Positions 46,956 to 57,960 of a stretch of DNA of 64,000 nt are shown here, piece by piece. A program made the position numbers and the translations under genes. The notes below the pieces were generated by a model that was given only the letters and a program-made list of their open reading frames with translations, was not told the DNA's origin and made no database searches. The stretch is from Tragulus kanchil (lineage: Eukaryota; Chordata; Mammalia; Artiodactyla; Tragulidae), in assembly GCA_022376925.1 (NCBI GenBank), contig JAIOJX010000032.1, positions 116,537,979-116,601,978 of the forward strand, read 5' to 3'. Each line of letters opens with the position of its first letter. Position 1 is the first letter of the stretch.

Positions 46956-47929
46956 AACATAAAGGACGGGTTTCCCCTCATGCTTCTCTTCTTAAGATTG
47001 AAGAAATTTTCCTTGAAGGTCTTTTAGCCAACATACCGTCATATCCTGGTAGCCAGAACACTTGGCCAGATTTGGAAACCCGTGGCTGGCAAGGGGGTAG
47101 GATCCCACAGACGGCTCGGACCCTGGGAGCAGCCCTGGGTCAGGGAGGGAGGCGCGGGCTCCACAGGCTCTGCAGAGAGAGAGGGGCTGGCGGGTAAGCA
47201 CTCAAAAGTGGACAGAGGAAAAAGGTGAGGACAGGAGGTGGGTGTATCTGGAGAGAGTCGGGGTCTAAATGGCTTTGAGGTTCCAGTGAGGTGAAAGAAA
47301 AAGCATATTGTCAGTAACTAGGGGTATATGAATTTAATATTTCAAAGGCAGAACCGTGGGGGATGTCAAAAGGTGGAGGGTGTGACTGTGGAGACAGGTG
47401 AAAGTAAGACATGATGGCGACGGTCGTTAGTTCTCAAAGGACAGGATGTAGCGGCTTGACAGGCGGGGCTCCCAGGAGGGCAGGGCGTGGTCTGGACTGG
47501 TAGCGGGTGGTTCTGGGGCCAGGTCACAGGTGTCTGGGGTGTGCAGACAGTCAGCCTCCCTCTCTGCATCCCTGTGTCTCCATTTTGGGAAGAATCAGCC
47601 CTGATGAGTCAGACCATTCTGGAAGGGGACGAAGCCCCTCCAGGACCCCCAGAAGACAGTCCCCCGGGATACCCCTAGGGACAAGGTAAGGTGGGAGCCT
47701 GGTTGGGGCAGAAGTGGTTGCCAGGTGCGGCAGATGTGCTCAGCTGTTCTCAGGGGCCGCCTCTTCCCCCTCCCCTCCCACGCCTGGTCCTCTTCACTTG
47801 GCCTTGGGTTATCAGGCACTTTTAGCTGTGGCATCCAGAGCCAAGAGGAGGGCGAGGCTTCTTGGACCCTCTACCCGGATGGGGCCTTGGCCGGGGATGA
47901 GTCGGGGAGGCGGCACCCGTTGTAATGGC
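46956..47929. other. Unique intronic stretch
   Basis: No gene is supported. The part 47200-47400 is A/G-rich and may be another fragment of the ancient repeat. Overlapping GC-rich frames on both strands (47487-47932) are not recognisable. Confidence 0.4.
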
Positions 47930-48180
47930 TAGAGCAGCCGCCCTGTTACTACGGTGTATTTCACTTTTAATTCTGACATATAATGTAATGATCTTTTTTA
48001 AGGCCCAATGATATTATCTGCCTGACTAGATTATTGAGTCTTCATCATCTCCAGATAAATTTATGGCCAGGACGAGGCTCAGGATTTATCATCAGTCAAT
48101 AGAGCTCGATACTCTAACAAGGCGTGTAATAAGATATACATATTTAATGATCCAAGGGGAGGAGTGCTAATGGGAGCCCC
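47930..48180. other. Candidate conserved non-coding element
   Basis: Strongly AT-rich, non-repeat text: tttcacttttaattctgaca, tataatgtaatgatcttttt, cccaatgatattatctgcct, ctagattattgagtcttcat, caggatttatcatcagtcaa and agatatacatatttaatgat. One of the strongest composition contrasts in the window. Confidence 0.5.
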
Positions 48181-48519
48181 GAATGAGTGGTCCACGGGGC
48201 CGGGGCTCTGCCCTGGGCTGCCACAAGCTGGAGGGGCGTGGATGTGGTCTTGGCCCTGTGGTCCTCTATCACGCCATTCTCAGGACTGCCTCAGTCTCCT
48301 CCTGCTCTGACCCTGCGGGAGACGCAGAAAGGGAGAGGGAGAAGCACCAGGGACCGAGCCAGAGCTGGCCCGGAGGGTGTACACGCGCCCCAGTGGGAAC
48401 TCCTCTCCCTGCTTCCAGGCCTTGGGACGTCCTTAGACCTGCATGCCGGGCCCCTGAGCGTTAGGGCGGGCCCACAGAGGGAGGGAGTGCCGCAGCCGCG
48501 TGCCCAGCCCGCGCTGATG

Positions 48520-48880
48520 GTGACGGATGGTTTTTCATTACAGCCTCTCAGGTCCTGCCCGCGCCCTGTGTGGAAATTCTATTTATTCCCTAATTTGTAA
48601 AAATTCCCTCTTTATCTGATCCCAATCAGGGCGGGGTAATTGGCTCTCTGGGGCAGCGGCTGGGGTCCTTGATGAAGAGCTATGTGGATGTACCCGGCCC
48701 GGCCCCCGCCCAGCCCGCCACCAGGGCCCACAATTAATAATGATTTGCAAATGGCAGACAAGCAATAACACAGAAAGATGTGGCGTCCGTGCTGCCTCTT
48801 CATTTCCTCCCCTCGCAGATATAAATGGCCACAGAACAAAAACCAGCACTATAAATTCTGGAATTAGTTATTCACCGGGA
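48520..48880. other. Candidate conserved non-coding element
   Basis: Contains ggtttttcattacagcctct, ctatttattccctaatttgt, gggcggggtaattggctctc, cacaattaataatgatttgc and actataaattctggaattag. No repeat family was recognised. Confidence 0.45.
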
Positions 48881-49429
48881 TAAATGGGGCCTGGAGCCCC
48901 CCACCCCTCTCTGCTGCCACCCTCTTGCTTACTCGCCCCGACCCGGGTCTGCCCAGGTGTGTTTCTGAGCCTGGCTTCTGGCGCAGTCCCCCAGCTTCCC
49001 CCTTGACCCTCCCTACAAGTCTAGCTCCCCTTCCAGTGTGGCCCCGAACTGGGCGTGGACACCTGGGTCTGCAGCTTCCTCAGCTGCCACCTCTTCTCAC
49101 TGACCTCTCTGGCTGCCCGATCTGGCTCCTGTCCCCACGCTGCACTGGGGCTTGAATGGGGTCGACATGGCCCACTAGGCCTGGGAGTCTGGACCTTGCC
49201 TAGTCTTGGGTGTCTTCTTTGGCATTTGGGACCTGTCCAGTCATCTGCCTGGCCATGTCAGAGTTGGGCTCTGGTGGCCACGTGTCTTGTAAACGAGGCT
49301 GTGCCTACTGGTCAGGCTGTCTCGGGCTGTTGGCACCGGCGTTTCCGGGCACTGTGCCCTCTCGGCCAGGCGCGTCCTCTCCCCACCCCCATGGCTGTGA
49401 ACTGGCGGGTAATGGGCGTGTAATGGCCT
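48881..49429. other. Unique intronic stretch
   Basis: GC-rich. The 122-codon frames on + are unrecognised and probably chance. Nothing else is visible. Confidence 0.4.
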
Positions 49430-49770
49430 CATTTCCATGCCCGGCCTCCAGGAGCGGCGGTAAGTGTTTGATTGCCTTAATTTCCAAACACATCATTATC
49501 CCAGCTTTACCAGCGCTTAATAAACACTTTATGAGGATTTTTTTAAAAACATCTTCGGTCCGCATACTTCTCTGAAGTGATAAACTCTAATTAAGTCTAA
49601 TATTTAAAAATATGGTAATGGTGAGTTGTTTGAATAAGTGGACTGCATTTCTGTAATTTCATTATTACGTAAAACACGCTAATTATTTGGAGCGCGCTTA
49701 TTACGGAGAGAGAAATCGCCTGCTAATCAAGATGAAATTGCCTTTTCCCCTTATTGTGGAACCACCGTCA
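49430..49770. other. Candidate conserved non-coding element
   Basis: Continuous AT-rich, motif-dense text: gattgccttaatttccaaac, agcgcttaataaacacttta, ataaactctaattaagtcta, tgtaatttcattattacgta, cacgctaattatttggagcg and ctgctaatcaagatgaaatt. It has CpGs despite high AT, unlike decayed repeats, and is the best enhancer candidate here. Confidence 0.55.
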
Positions 49771-50089
49771 TCCTTCACCATCAGCCCTGTGGCACCTCCA
49801 GGCACCTCGGTGGGGCGGAGGGGGAGGGACTGGAAGAAGGGGTCACTTTGGCGTTGAGGCTGTGAGGGCCCTGTCTGTGGGGAGGGGATGGAGCTGCGGG
49901 AGCCCTGTCCGTGGGGAGAAGGGACTCTAGGTCTGGGCGGGGGGGTGTCCAGTGGACCAAGGTCACTTTGTCTGAGGGCCCAGGGGACTGTGGGCTGTGT
50001 CTGGGACAAGGGACCAGGGTTGGGGGATAACAGAGTATTTCTGTTGGAATAATAATACTATTACTGGAATAATACCGCCAATACTACTG

Positions 50090-50340
50090 ATAATAACCCA
50101 GCCACTGTTTTAAGCACTTAACAAATAAAAACTCATTTCATCTTTTTAACAACCCTTTGAGGGAAGTAGTTGCTACAGTTATCATTATTATTCCCATTTT
50201 AGAGAAGAATCTGAAACACAGAGAGGCTAAACGAAGAACAGTAATCTGCTCTTGTTAGCCCAGTTATTAAGTAACGGGATTGGGATTCGAACCCAGAATC
50301 TGGGGATACACAGGGGCCCTCTGCTGGCTAGTCCTATATT
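50090..50340 (+). mobile_element. MIR SINE remnant
   Basis: Landmarks: ttaagcacttaacaaataaa, attattattcccattttaga, aacacagagaggctaaacg, gggattcgaacccagaatct. The 3' half is repeated at about 51294-51450 by duplication 15. Confidence 0.8.
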
Positions 50341-52402
50341 CCCTGCCTTGGCTTCCTGTCTTCTGAGCTCCCATTTGCAGTTGTGCCCCGAACCACACCC
50401 AGCCACAGCTTGAGATGCTGCCCCCAGCACCAAGTAGCCGATGTAGCAGTAAAAATATAGGACACCAGTTAAGTCAGGGTTTCAGATGCACAGAGAATAA
50501 CTTTACTATAAGTGCATCCCATGTGGGGCTGGGAACATACTTGCTCTGGCAGCCCCACTGACCCTTTGCGCTCAGAAAGAGGAGACAGGATGAGGATCTA
50601 GAATGTCAACACGCGCCAGGTTCTTGTTCTGTCTTCCTTGCCGTGGTCCCTGCTCCTTGCAGTGTTCTCTCCACCCATTGTGTGGGTCCCTGCTCTGTGG
50701 GCTCCAGCCCCGTTCCTCACCAGCTTGGAGATTACTGCTACGGTGTGTGGCCTTGCTGAGCTTTTCAGGCCGGAGACCTCAGGTTGTGTCTGAGGCTTCC
50801 TTCAGGCCACCTTGCCTCATAGCCTCGGAAGGTCGGCGGTTAGTCGCCCTGCTGCTCCAGGTGTCCTCTCAATCTGATTTGCCTCTGTGATCGTTTCATG
50901 TTCATTCTCTTCCCTGGCTCCGACAGATCCATGTGTGGGAACTGTATATATGACGGATCCTTTCAAAAGTGTGGCGCGGGCGTGGAATGTTCAAAGGTGA
51001 CGAGACCACTGGCCCTCCACGAGGGGAAAAACAGGGCTAGATCTTCTCACCATATACAAAAATAAATTCCCAGACAGATTAAAAAGTTAAAGTTTTTGTA
51101 AACTGAAAGTGTTAAATGAAAATACATACTAGTTTTCTAATAGCAGTGGGATAAGGAAGGCCTGTTTAAGCAAACTGTAATGCCTGGAAGCCATGAAAGA
51201 AATGCCTGGTAAATTTAGCTGTCCCATAAAAATCTCAAGACTTATTACATCTGAAGCTGAGTTCGTCACTGACCTAAAGCTGTACCTTCTACATTCATTA
51301 TTCCCATTTTAGAGAAGAATCTGAAACACAGAGAGGCTAAACGAAGAACAGTAATCTGCTCTTGTTAGCCCAGTTATTAAGTAACGGGATTGGGATTCGA
51401 ACCCAGAATCTGGGGATACACAGGGGCCCTCTGCTGGCTAGTCCTATATTCCCTGCCTTGGCTTCCTGTCTTCTGAGCTCCCATTTGCAGTTGTGCCCCG
51501 AACCACACCCAGCCACAGCTTGAGATGCTGCCCCCAGCACCAAGTAGCCGATGTAGCAGTAAAAATATAGGACACCAGTTAAGTCAGGGTTTCAGATGCA
51601 CAGAGAATAACTTTACTATAAGTGCATCCCATGTGGGGCTGGGAACATACTTGCTCTGGCAGCCCCACTGACCCTTTGCGCTCAGAAAGAGGAGACAGGA
51701 TGAGGATCTAGAATGTCAACACGCGCCAGGTTCTTGTTCTGTCTTCCTTGCCGTGGTCCCTGCTCCTTGCAGTGTTCTCTCCACCCATTGTGTGGGTCCC
51801 TGCTCTGTGGGCTCCAGCCCCGTTCCTCACCAGCTTGGAGATTACTGCTACGGTGTGTGGCCTTGCTGAGCTTTTCAGGCCGGAGACCTCAGGTTGTGTC
51901 TGAGGCTTCCTTCAGGCCACCTTGCCTCATAGCCTCGGAAGGTCGGCGGTTAGTCGCCCTGCTGCTCCAGGTGTCCTCTCAATCTGATTTGCCTCTGTGA
52001 TCGTTTCATGTTCATTCTCTTCCCTGGCTCCGACAGATCCATGTGTGGGAACTGTATATATGACGGATCCTTTCAAAAGTGTGGCGCGGGCGTGGAATGT
52101 TCAAAGGTGACGAGACCACTGGCCCTCCACGAGGGGAAAAACAGGGCTAGATCTTCTCACCATATACAAAAATAAATTCCCAGACAGATTAAAAAGTTAA
52201 AGTTTTTATAAACTGAAAGTGTTAAATGAAAATACATACTAGTTTTCTAATAGCAGTGGGATAAGGAAGGCCTGTTTAAGCAAACTGTAATGCCTGGAAG
52301 CCATGAAAGAAATGCCTGGTAAATTTAGCTGTCCCATAAAAATCTCAAGACTTATTACATCTGAAGCTGAGTTCGTCACTGACCTAAAGCTGTACCTTCT
52401 AC
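50184..52402. repeat. Tandem duplication 15 (about 1.11 kb x2)
   Basis: Copy A is about 50184-51293 and copy B 51294-52402, at a constant offset of 1110. The only internal difference noticed is gtttttgtaaac versus gtttttataaac. The junction lies inside a MIR, so B begins with a truncated MIR. Confidence 0.95.
51294..51450 (+). mobile_element. MIR SINE remnant, truncated duplicate
   Basis: The duplicate begins inside the MIR core because the duplication 15 junction falls there. The 3' half is identical to 50184-50340. Confidence 0.8.
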
Positions 52403-52419
52403 TGCTTGCCTTATCTTAG

Positions 52420-52716
52420 TGAGTGGATTTCCTTGTAGCTCGGCTGGTAAAGAGTCCATCAGCAATGAAGGAGACGCCGGTTCGATCCCTTGGAGAAGGA
52501 ATCGGCTACCACTCCAGTATTCTTGGGCTTCCCTTTGTGGCTCAGATGGTCAAGAAGCCGCCTGCACTGTGGGAGACTTAGATTCGACCCCTGGGTGGGG
52601 CACGTGCCCTGGAGAAGGGAAAGGCTGCCCACTCCAGCATTCTTGCCTGGGGAATCCCGCAGCTCGTCCATGGGCCGCAAAGAGTCGGACACAGCTGAGC
52701 CCTTCACCTTCACAGT
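52420..52716 (+). mobile_element. Bov-A2/Bov-tA-type dimeric SINE
   Basis: Two Bov-A-like units follow each other, each with a tRNA-like head and B box (ggttcgatccc; agattcgacccc) and the body landmark cactccag(c/t)attcttg. The second unit ends gcaaagagtcggacacagct. The dimeric arrangement is typical of ruminant Bov-A2-class SINEs. Confidence 0.8.
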
Positions 52717-53129
52717 GAGCGGCACTCAGACCCTAGACTCATTAAGTCTTGCTCATTGTTTCCTAAAGATCTCTTGCCTCCATGTGCTTCCCCACACCCC
52801 CAGCACCTCTCTGCCTCCATCTCCACTACCTCTGGCCTGGGCCAGAAATACATAGCACAGCCGGCCAGTTGGTGTCTCTGCCTTCTGGGTTAGCCCCTCC
52901 AGTCCTGGAAAGAGAATTCTGAAGCCCGAATCAGACCCTGTTGTGCTCCTCAAACGTGTGAGTGTCTTCCCCATTATTCCCAGAATAATGAAATTATAAG
53001 CTCCTTAGTTTGGCATTCGGGGCTCTGCAGGGGTTCCTGTAGTCAGCCACTGCTGACCTCGCTGCTCCCCTGTCTCTTCTTCGTCACCCCCACCCACCAT
53101 CTGCTCATCTTAAATTTGGAGGGGGGGGG
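52717..53129. other. Intronic stretch, probably L2-like remnants
   Basis: CT-rich text resembling decayed L2 (cattgtttcctaaagatctc; cccattattcccagaataatg). No gene is supported. Confidence 0.35.
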
Positions 53130-53450
53130 GCACTCCGCATTTCCCCCTGCGAAAATGTGCCTGTGCTGTTCCCTGTGCCGAGAGCACCTGCCCACCTCAG
53201 CCCCAGCGGGCTGGCTAGCGCCTCTGCATATTTAACTCCTCCTCCCAGGAACCCGCTCCTCATCCTTGGTCTGAATGAAGTGCCCTTTTTGGCATCGCCT
53301 TTCCTCATAGCACCGTTCCCACTGCACCACTTGCGCCGCCGTCTCTGAGTTCCTCGTGGTCAGGCAGCTGCAGAGTCTGCAGGCTGTGGCCCAGCGCAGG
53401 CCCATGCACCTGGCACACAGGAGGTGTAGAGCATTTGCTGAATGAATGAG
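53130..53450 (+). mobile_element. L2 LINE 3' remnant
   Basis: The stretch runs from ctgtgctgttccctgtgccg through cctcctcccaggaacccgct to ccatgcacctggcacacagg and gctgaatgaatgagtg, the usual L2 3' order. Confidence 0.6.
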
Positions 53451-53930
53451 TGTGGGAATAGACGGCCCTCTGAGAACTTCTTGGGCCCCCTCCCTCGTGA
53501 GGGCGGCCCTGGCCCAGGCTCTGCATCCCACGCTCTGCCGTTCAGTTCCCAGACAAGTGCACCAGCTGGAGCGTGGCAGCCACAGGTGGCTGCCCAGGGT
53601 GAGTTCTCACCGGCTGTTCTGAGGCATCTGAGCCACCCACCACCGGCAGCTTCTTTGCCAAGCAGGTGTTTGACTCCCCATGGGCCCAGCCAGCAAGGTC
53701 ATCCTCTGTTAAGTGCTGGCCCCCCTCACCTCTGAGGGATTTGTGCAACTAACGCCCCCACCCCCGTTAGAGCCTTGGTAGTGTAAAAACAGAAAGAATT
53801 AATTCCAACATTAAAAATATTAATGCCCCCCCAAAGACAACGGCAGTCCTGTCACAAGTTGATAATCCTGCAGACACATAGAAACAGGTTATGCTTCTAG
53901 AATTTGGAAGTGAGGAAGACCTCCTCTTTG
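53451..53930. other. Unique intronic stretch
   Basis: No gene is supported. An AT-rich patch at 53785-53835 (gaattaattccaacattaaa) precedes duplication 16. Confidence 0.4.
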
Positions 53931-56117
53931 AGGTCTTCATCGTGGACACAAGGCTTCCTGCCCGCAACCCCAGAACAGCCTTGAGCTGTTCTCATAACTC
54001 AGTGATGGGCCACGAGGCGGGGCTGCTGACCCAGGGCTTCGAGCTGAGGACATTCTGGGAGGCTGTGTTGTTACCAGGCTCACCCAGTGCTCTCTGAACT
54101 TACTGTTAAAAGGCCAAGTTTATCTCTGTGCTGATCAGTGGGATGCGGACTCAGGGCTGGAAGCGCAGAACTACCACACTATGTACCAACTTGATGGGTG
54201 AGCCCAGCCTGGGTCTCTCTTCACGGTGATGGACTATTTGCAACAAGATTCCACTGGAATCCCTGGTGGCCAGAGTTTGTGGCATGAGTGACAGGTGGTT
54301 CACCAGTGAGCTGGCCCCTCTGGCGCCTATGCCACACGTGGTACAGCACACCTTCCCACCCCTGGACCACCCCAAACTAGCGTCCTTACCTTCCCTTCAA
54401 AAAGAGAGGAGGTACTCCAGACACAAAGCCCGCCTGAGGGAGCATCTCTCATCATCCCAAGCGAACTTGAAGTTTGGGGGGACTTGGCACTTGCCACAGG
54501 GCAGTGGCCAGCCGGTGAAGTTAAAACTAGAAACAGGTCTGTCTGACTCCAGACCCTACTGTGTCATTTTCAGAGAACTGTCAGTGGTCCCCCGAGGCTG
54601 GAATCGAGGGGCAGGGCGAGCCCAGAGACGGCAGGGATCCAGTTTTATGGGGCTTTTACCTTGAAATCATAACAAGGAGTGTGTGGACTTTAACAGAGCC
54701 ACTGAAGAGACTTAAAGAGAAGAGAACGCGATCAGATTTGTGTGAGAAAGATCACTTTGGCTGTGAGAGAATGGATTAAAGGGGAAAGAAGGAGGAGCTG
54801 CTGCTGTTGAGCCGGAGATGCTGGGGTCTGGACGGGGAGGTGGTGCCCGCGAGAAGGGAAGATGGTGAGGCAGAACTCAACGACAGAGCCTGCAGTTCAC
54901 GCTGGTCTGGATCTGGGGGGAAGGCAGGATGTCCAGCTTCAGTCAGGTTCTTCTGGGGCGCCATTCACTGATGGAGAACACAGGAGAGTGAAGGAGCTTG
55001 AGGGAGAAAAGCTCACTGCCTCCTTTGAGGTCTTCATCGTGGACACAAGGCTTCCTGCCAACCCCAGAACAGCCTTGAGCTGTTCTCATAACTCAGTGAT
55101 GGGCCACGAGGCGGGGCTGCTGACCCAGGGCTTCGAGCTGAGGACATTCTGGGAGGCTGTGTTGTTACCAGGCTCACCCAGTGCTCTCTGAACTTACTGT
55201 TAAAAGGCCAAGTTTATCTCTGTGCTGATCAGTGGGATGCGGACTCAGGGCTGGAAGCGCAGAACTACCACACTATGTACCAACTTGATGGGTGAGCCCA
55301 GCCTGGGTCTCTCTTCACGGTGATGGACTATTTGCAACAAGATTCCACTGGAATCCCTGGTGGCCAGAGTTTGTGGCATGAGTGACAGGTGGTTCACCAG
55401 TGAGCTGGCCCCTCTGGCGCCTATGCCACACGTGGTACAGCACACCTTCCCACCCCTGGACCACCCCAAACTAGCGTCCTTACCTTCCCTTCAAAAAGAG
55501 AGGAGGTACTCCAGACACAAAGCCCGCCTGAGGGAGCATCTCTCATCATCCCAAGCGAACTTGAAGTTTGGGGGGACTTGGCACTTGCCACAGGGCAGTG
55601 GCCAGCCGGTGAAGTTAAAACTAGAAACAGGTCTGTCTGACTCCAGACCCTACTGTGTCATTTTCAGAGAACTGTCAGTGGTCCCCCGAGGCTGGAATCG
55701 AGGGGCAGGGCGAGCCCAGAGACGGCAGGGATCCAGTTTTATGGGGCTTTTACCTTGAAATCATAACAAGGAGTGTGTGGACTTTAACAGAGCCACTGAA
55801 GAGACTTAAAGAGAAGAGAACGCGATCAGATTTGTGTGAGAAAGATCACTTTGGCTGTGAGAGAATGGATTAAAGGGGAAAGAAGGAGGAGCTGCTGCTG
55901 TTGAGCCGGAGATGCTGGGGTCTGGACGGGGAGGTGGTGCCCGCGAGAAGGGAAGATGGTGAGGCAGAACTCAACGACAGAGCCTGCAGTTCACGCTGGT
56001 CTGGATCTGGGGGGAAGGCAGGATGTCCAGCTTCAGTCAGGTTCTTCTGGGGCGCCATTCACTGATGGAGAACACAGGAGAGTGAAGGAGCTTGAGGGAG
56101 AAAACTAGCTCACTGCC
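53931..56117. repeat. Tandem duplication 16 (about 1.09 kb x2)
   Basis: Copy A is 53931-55018 and copy B 55019-56117, at an offset near 1094. The left of B has lost bases (cctcctctttg versus cctcctttg, gcccgcaacc versus gccaacc), and the right of A has lost four (gaaaagctc versus gaaaactagctc). Confidence 0.95.
54600..55010 (+). repeat. Unassigned ancient interspersed repeat
   Basis: Landmarks gcgatcagatttgtgtgaga, aagatcactttggctgtgag, aatggattaaaggggaaag and gccattcactgatggagaac form a pattern I have met in many mammalian genomes but cannot name. It is present again from about 55694 and, in part, from 56882, through duplications 16 and 17. Confidence 0.45.
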
Positions 56118-57960
56118 AGCTGTTTTCAGTTTGTATTGTGCCTAGGAGGAGACGTTCCCCAGGCGTCTGGACCTGTGGTCTGGCGCTCGGGAGGCAGTTT
56201 TCAGAAGTAGCTGGACCTCAGGATGTGGATGAAACCGTCTGGTGTGTAGAGTTGGAGAGGTCAAGGCTGAGACTGGGGCGCGTGAACCCTCGCCCGGCCC
56301 CAGACCAGGCACAGGTGGGAGGTCGCGGCTCACCCGCTGGATGGCTGGTGGCCTGGGAGGAGGGGCCGCGTACATTCACTTGGGCCAGGGGAGGCAGACT
56401 GAACGATTTGTCCAGTGATGAGGGAGGAGCCAGATGAAGTCAATAGAAAACTAATTTTCTTTTCTGCTGGAAGAAATGAGGTGTGTGGCCGCTGGGTAAT
56501 TGCAGATAACGAGGGGACTTATTCTTAATATGCACAGCGGCGATGGTCCCCAGAGTGCCAGAGACAGGAAGCGCTGGAGGTGCCCTGACAAGGCCAGACT
56601 TACTTGGGAAGAGAATCACCCTGTCCGTGGTGCCATCACAGCCCCTGGACCCTGTCTCAGGCCCTTCCTGCCCCGCCCCATGCCCGCCCCTCCTGCGCAG
56701 CTCTTCCTGCCCCGTTCCTTCCTGCGGACTGCCCGGCTCCTCGTGTCGCAGCCCCTTCCTCCACCCTCCACCCCCACAGCACAGGCGTGCACACTAAGGG
56801 AGACAAATGACGGGGCGGCAGCTGAGCAGGGTGCGTGTCCGGCCCATAAACCACGGATGGGGGGTCACGCTGGGGTGCGGCACTTTAACAGAGCCACTAA
56901 AGACTTAAAGAGAAGAGAACGCGATCAGATTTGTGTGAGAAAGATCACTTTGGCTGTGAGAGAATGGATTAAAGGGGAAAGAAGGAGGAGCTGCTGCTGT
57001 TGAGCCGGAGATGCTGGGGTCTGGACGGGGAGGTGGTGCCCGCGAGAAGGGAAGATGGTGAGGCAGAACTCAACGACAGAGCCTGCAGTTCACGCTGGTC
57101 TGGATCTGGGGGGAAGGCAGGATGTCCAGCTTCAGTCAGGTTCTTCTGGGGCGCCATTCACTGATGGAGAACACAGGAGAGTGAAGGAGCTTGAGGGAGA
57201 AAACTAGCTCACTGCCAGCTGTTTTCAGTTTGTATTGTGCCTAGGAGGAGACGTTCCCCAGGCGTCTGGACCTGTGGTCTGGCGCTCGGGAGGCAGTTTT
57301 CAGAAGTAGCTGGACCTCAGGATGTGGATGAAACCGTCTGGTGTGTAGAGTTGGAGAGGTCAAGGCTGAGACTGGGGCGCGTGAACCCTCGCCCGGCCCC
57401 AGACCAGGCACAGGTGGGAGGTCGCGGCTCACCCGCTGGATGGCTGGTGGCCTGGGAGGAGGGGCCGCGTACATTCACTTGGGCCAGGGGAGGCAGACTG
57501 AACGATTTGTCCAGTGATGAGGGAGGAGCCAGATGAAGTCAATAGAAAACTAATTTTCTTTTCTGCTGGAAGAAATGAGGTGTGTGGCCGCTGGGTAATT
57601 GCAGATAACGAGGGGACTTATTCTTAATATGCACAGCGGCGATGGTCCCCAGAGTGCCAGAGACAGGAAGCGCTGGAGGTGCCCTGACAAGGCCAGACTT
57701 ACTTGGGAAGAGAATCACCCTGTCCGTGGTGCCATCACAGCCCCTGGACCCTGTCTCAGGCCCTTCCTGCCCCGCCCCATGCCCGCCCCTCCTGCGCAGC
57801 TCTTCCTGCCCCGTTCCTTCCTGCGGACTGCCCGGCTCCTCGTGTCGCAGCCCCTTCCTCCACCCTCCACCCCCACAGCACAGGCGTGCACACTAAGGGA
57901 GACAAATGACGGGGCGGCAGCTGAGCAGGGTGCGTGTCCGGCCCATAAACCACGGGGATG
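55781..57960. repeat. Tandem duplication 17 (about 1.1 kb x2)
   Basis: Copy A is 55781-56881 and copy B 56882-57960, with actttaacagagccact at both starts (also at about 54690). Left of B: actgaagagacttaaag versus actaaagacttaaag. Right of A: cacggatggggggtcacgctgg versus cacggggatgggtcacgtctgg. It chains with duplications 16 and 18. Confidence 0.95.
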
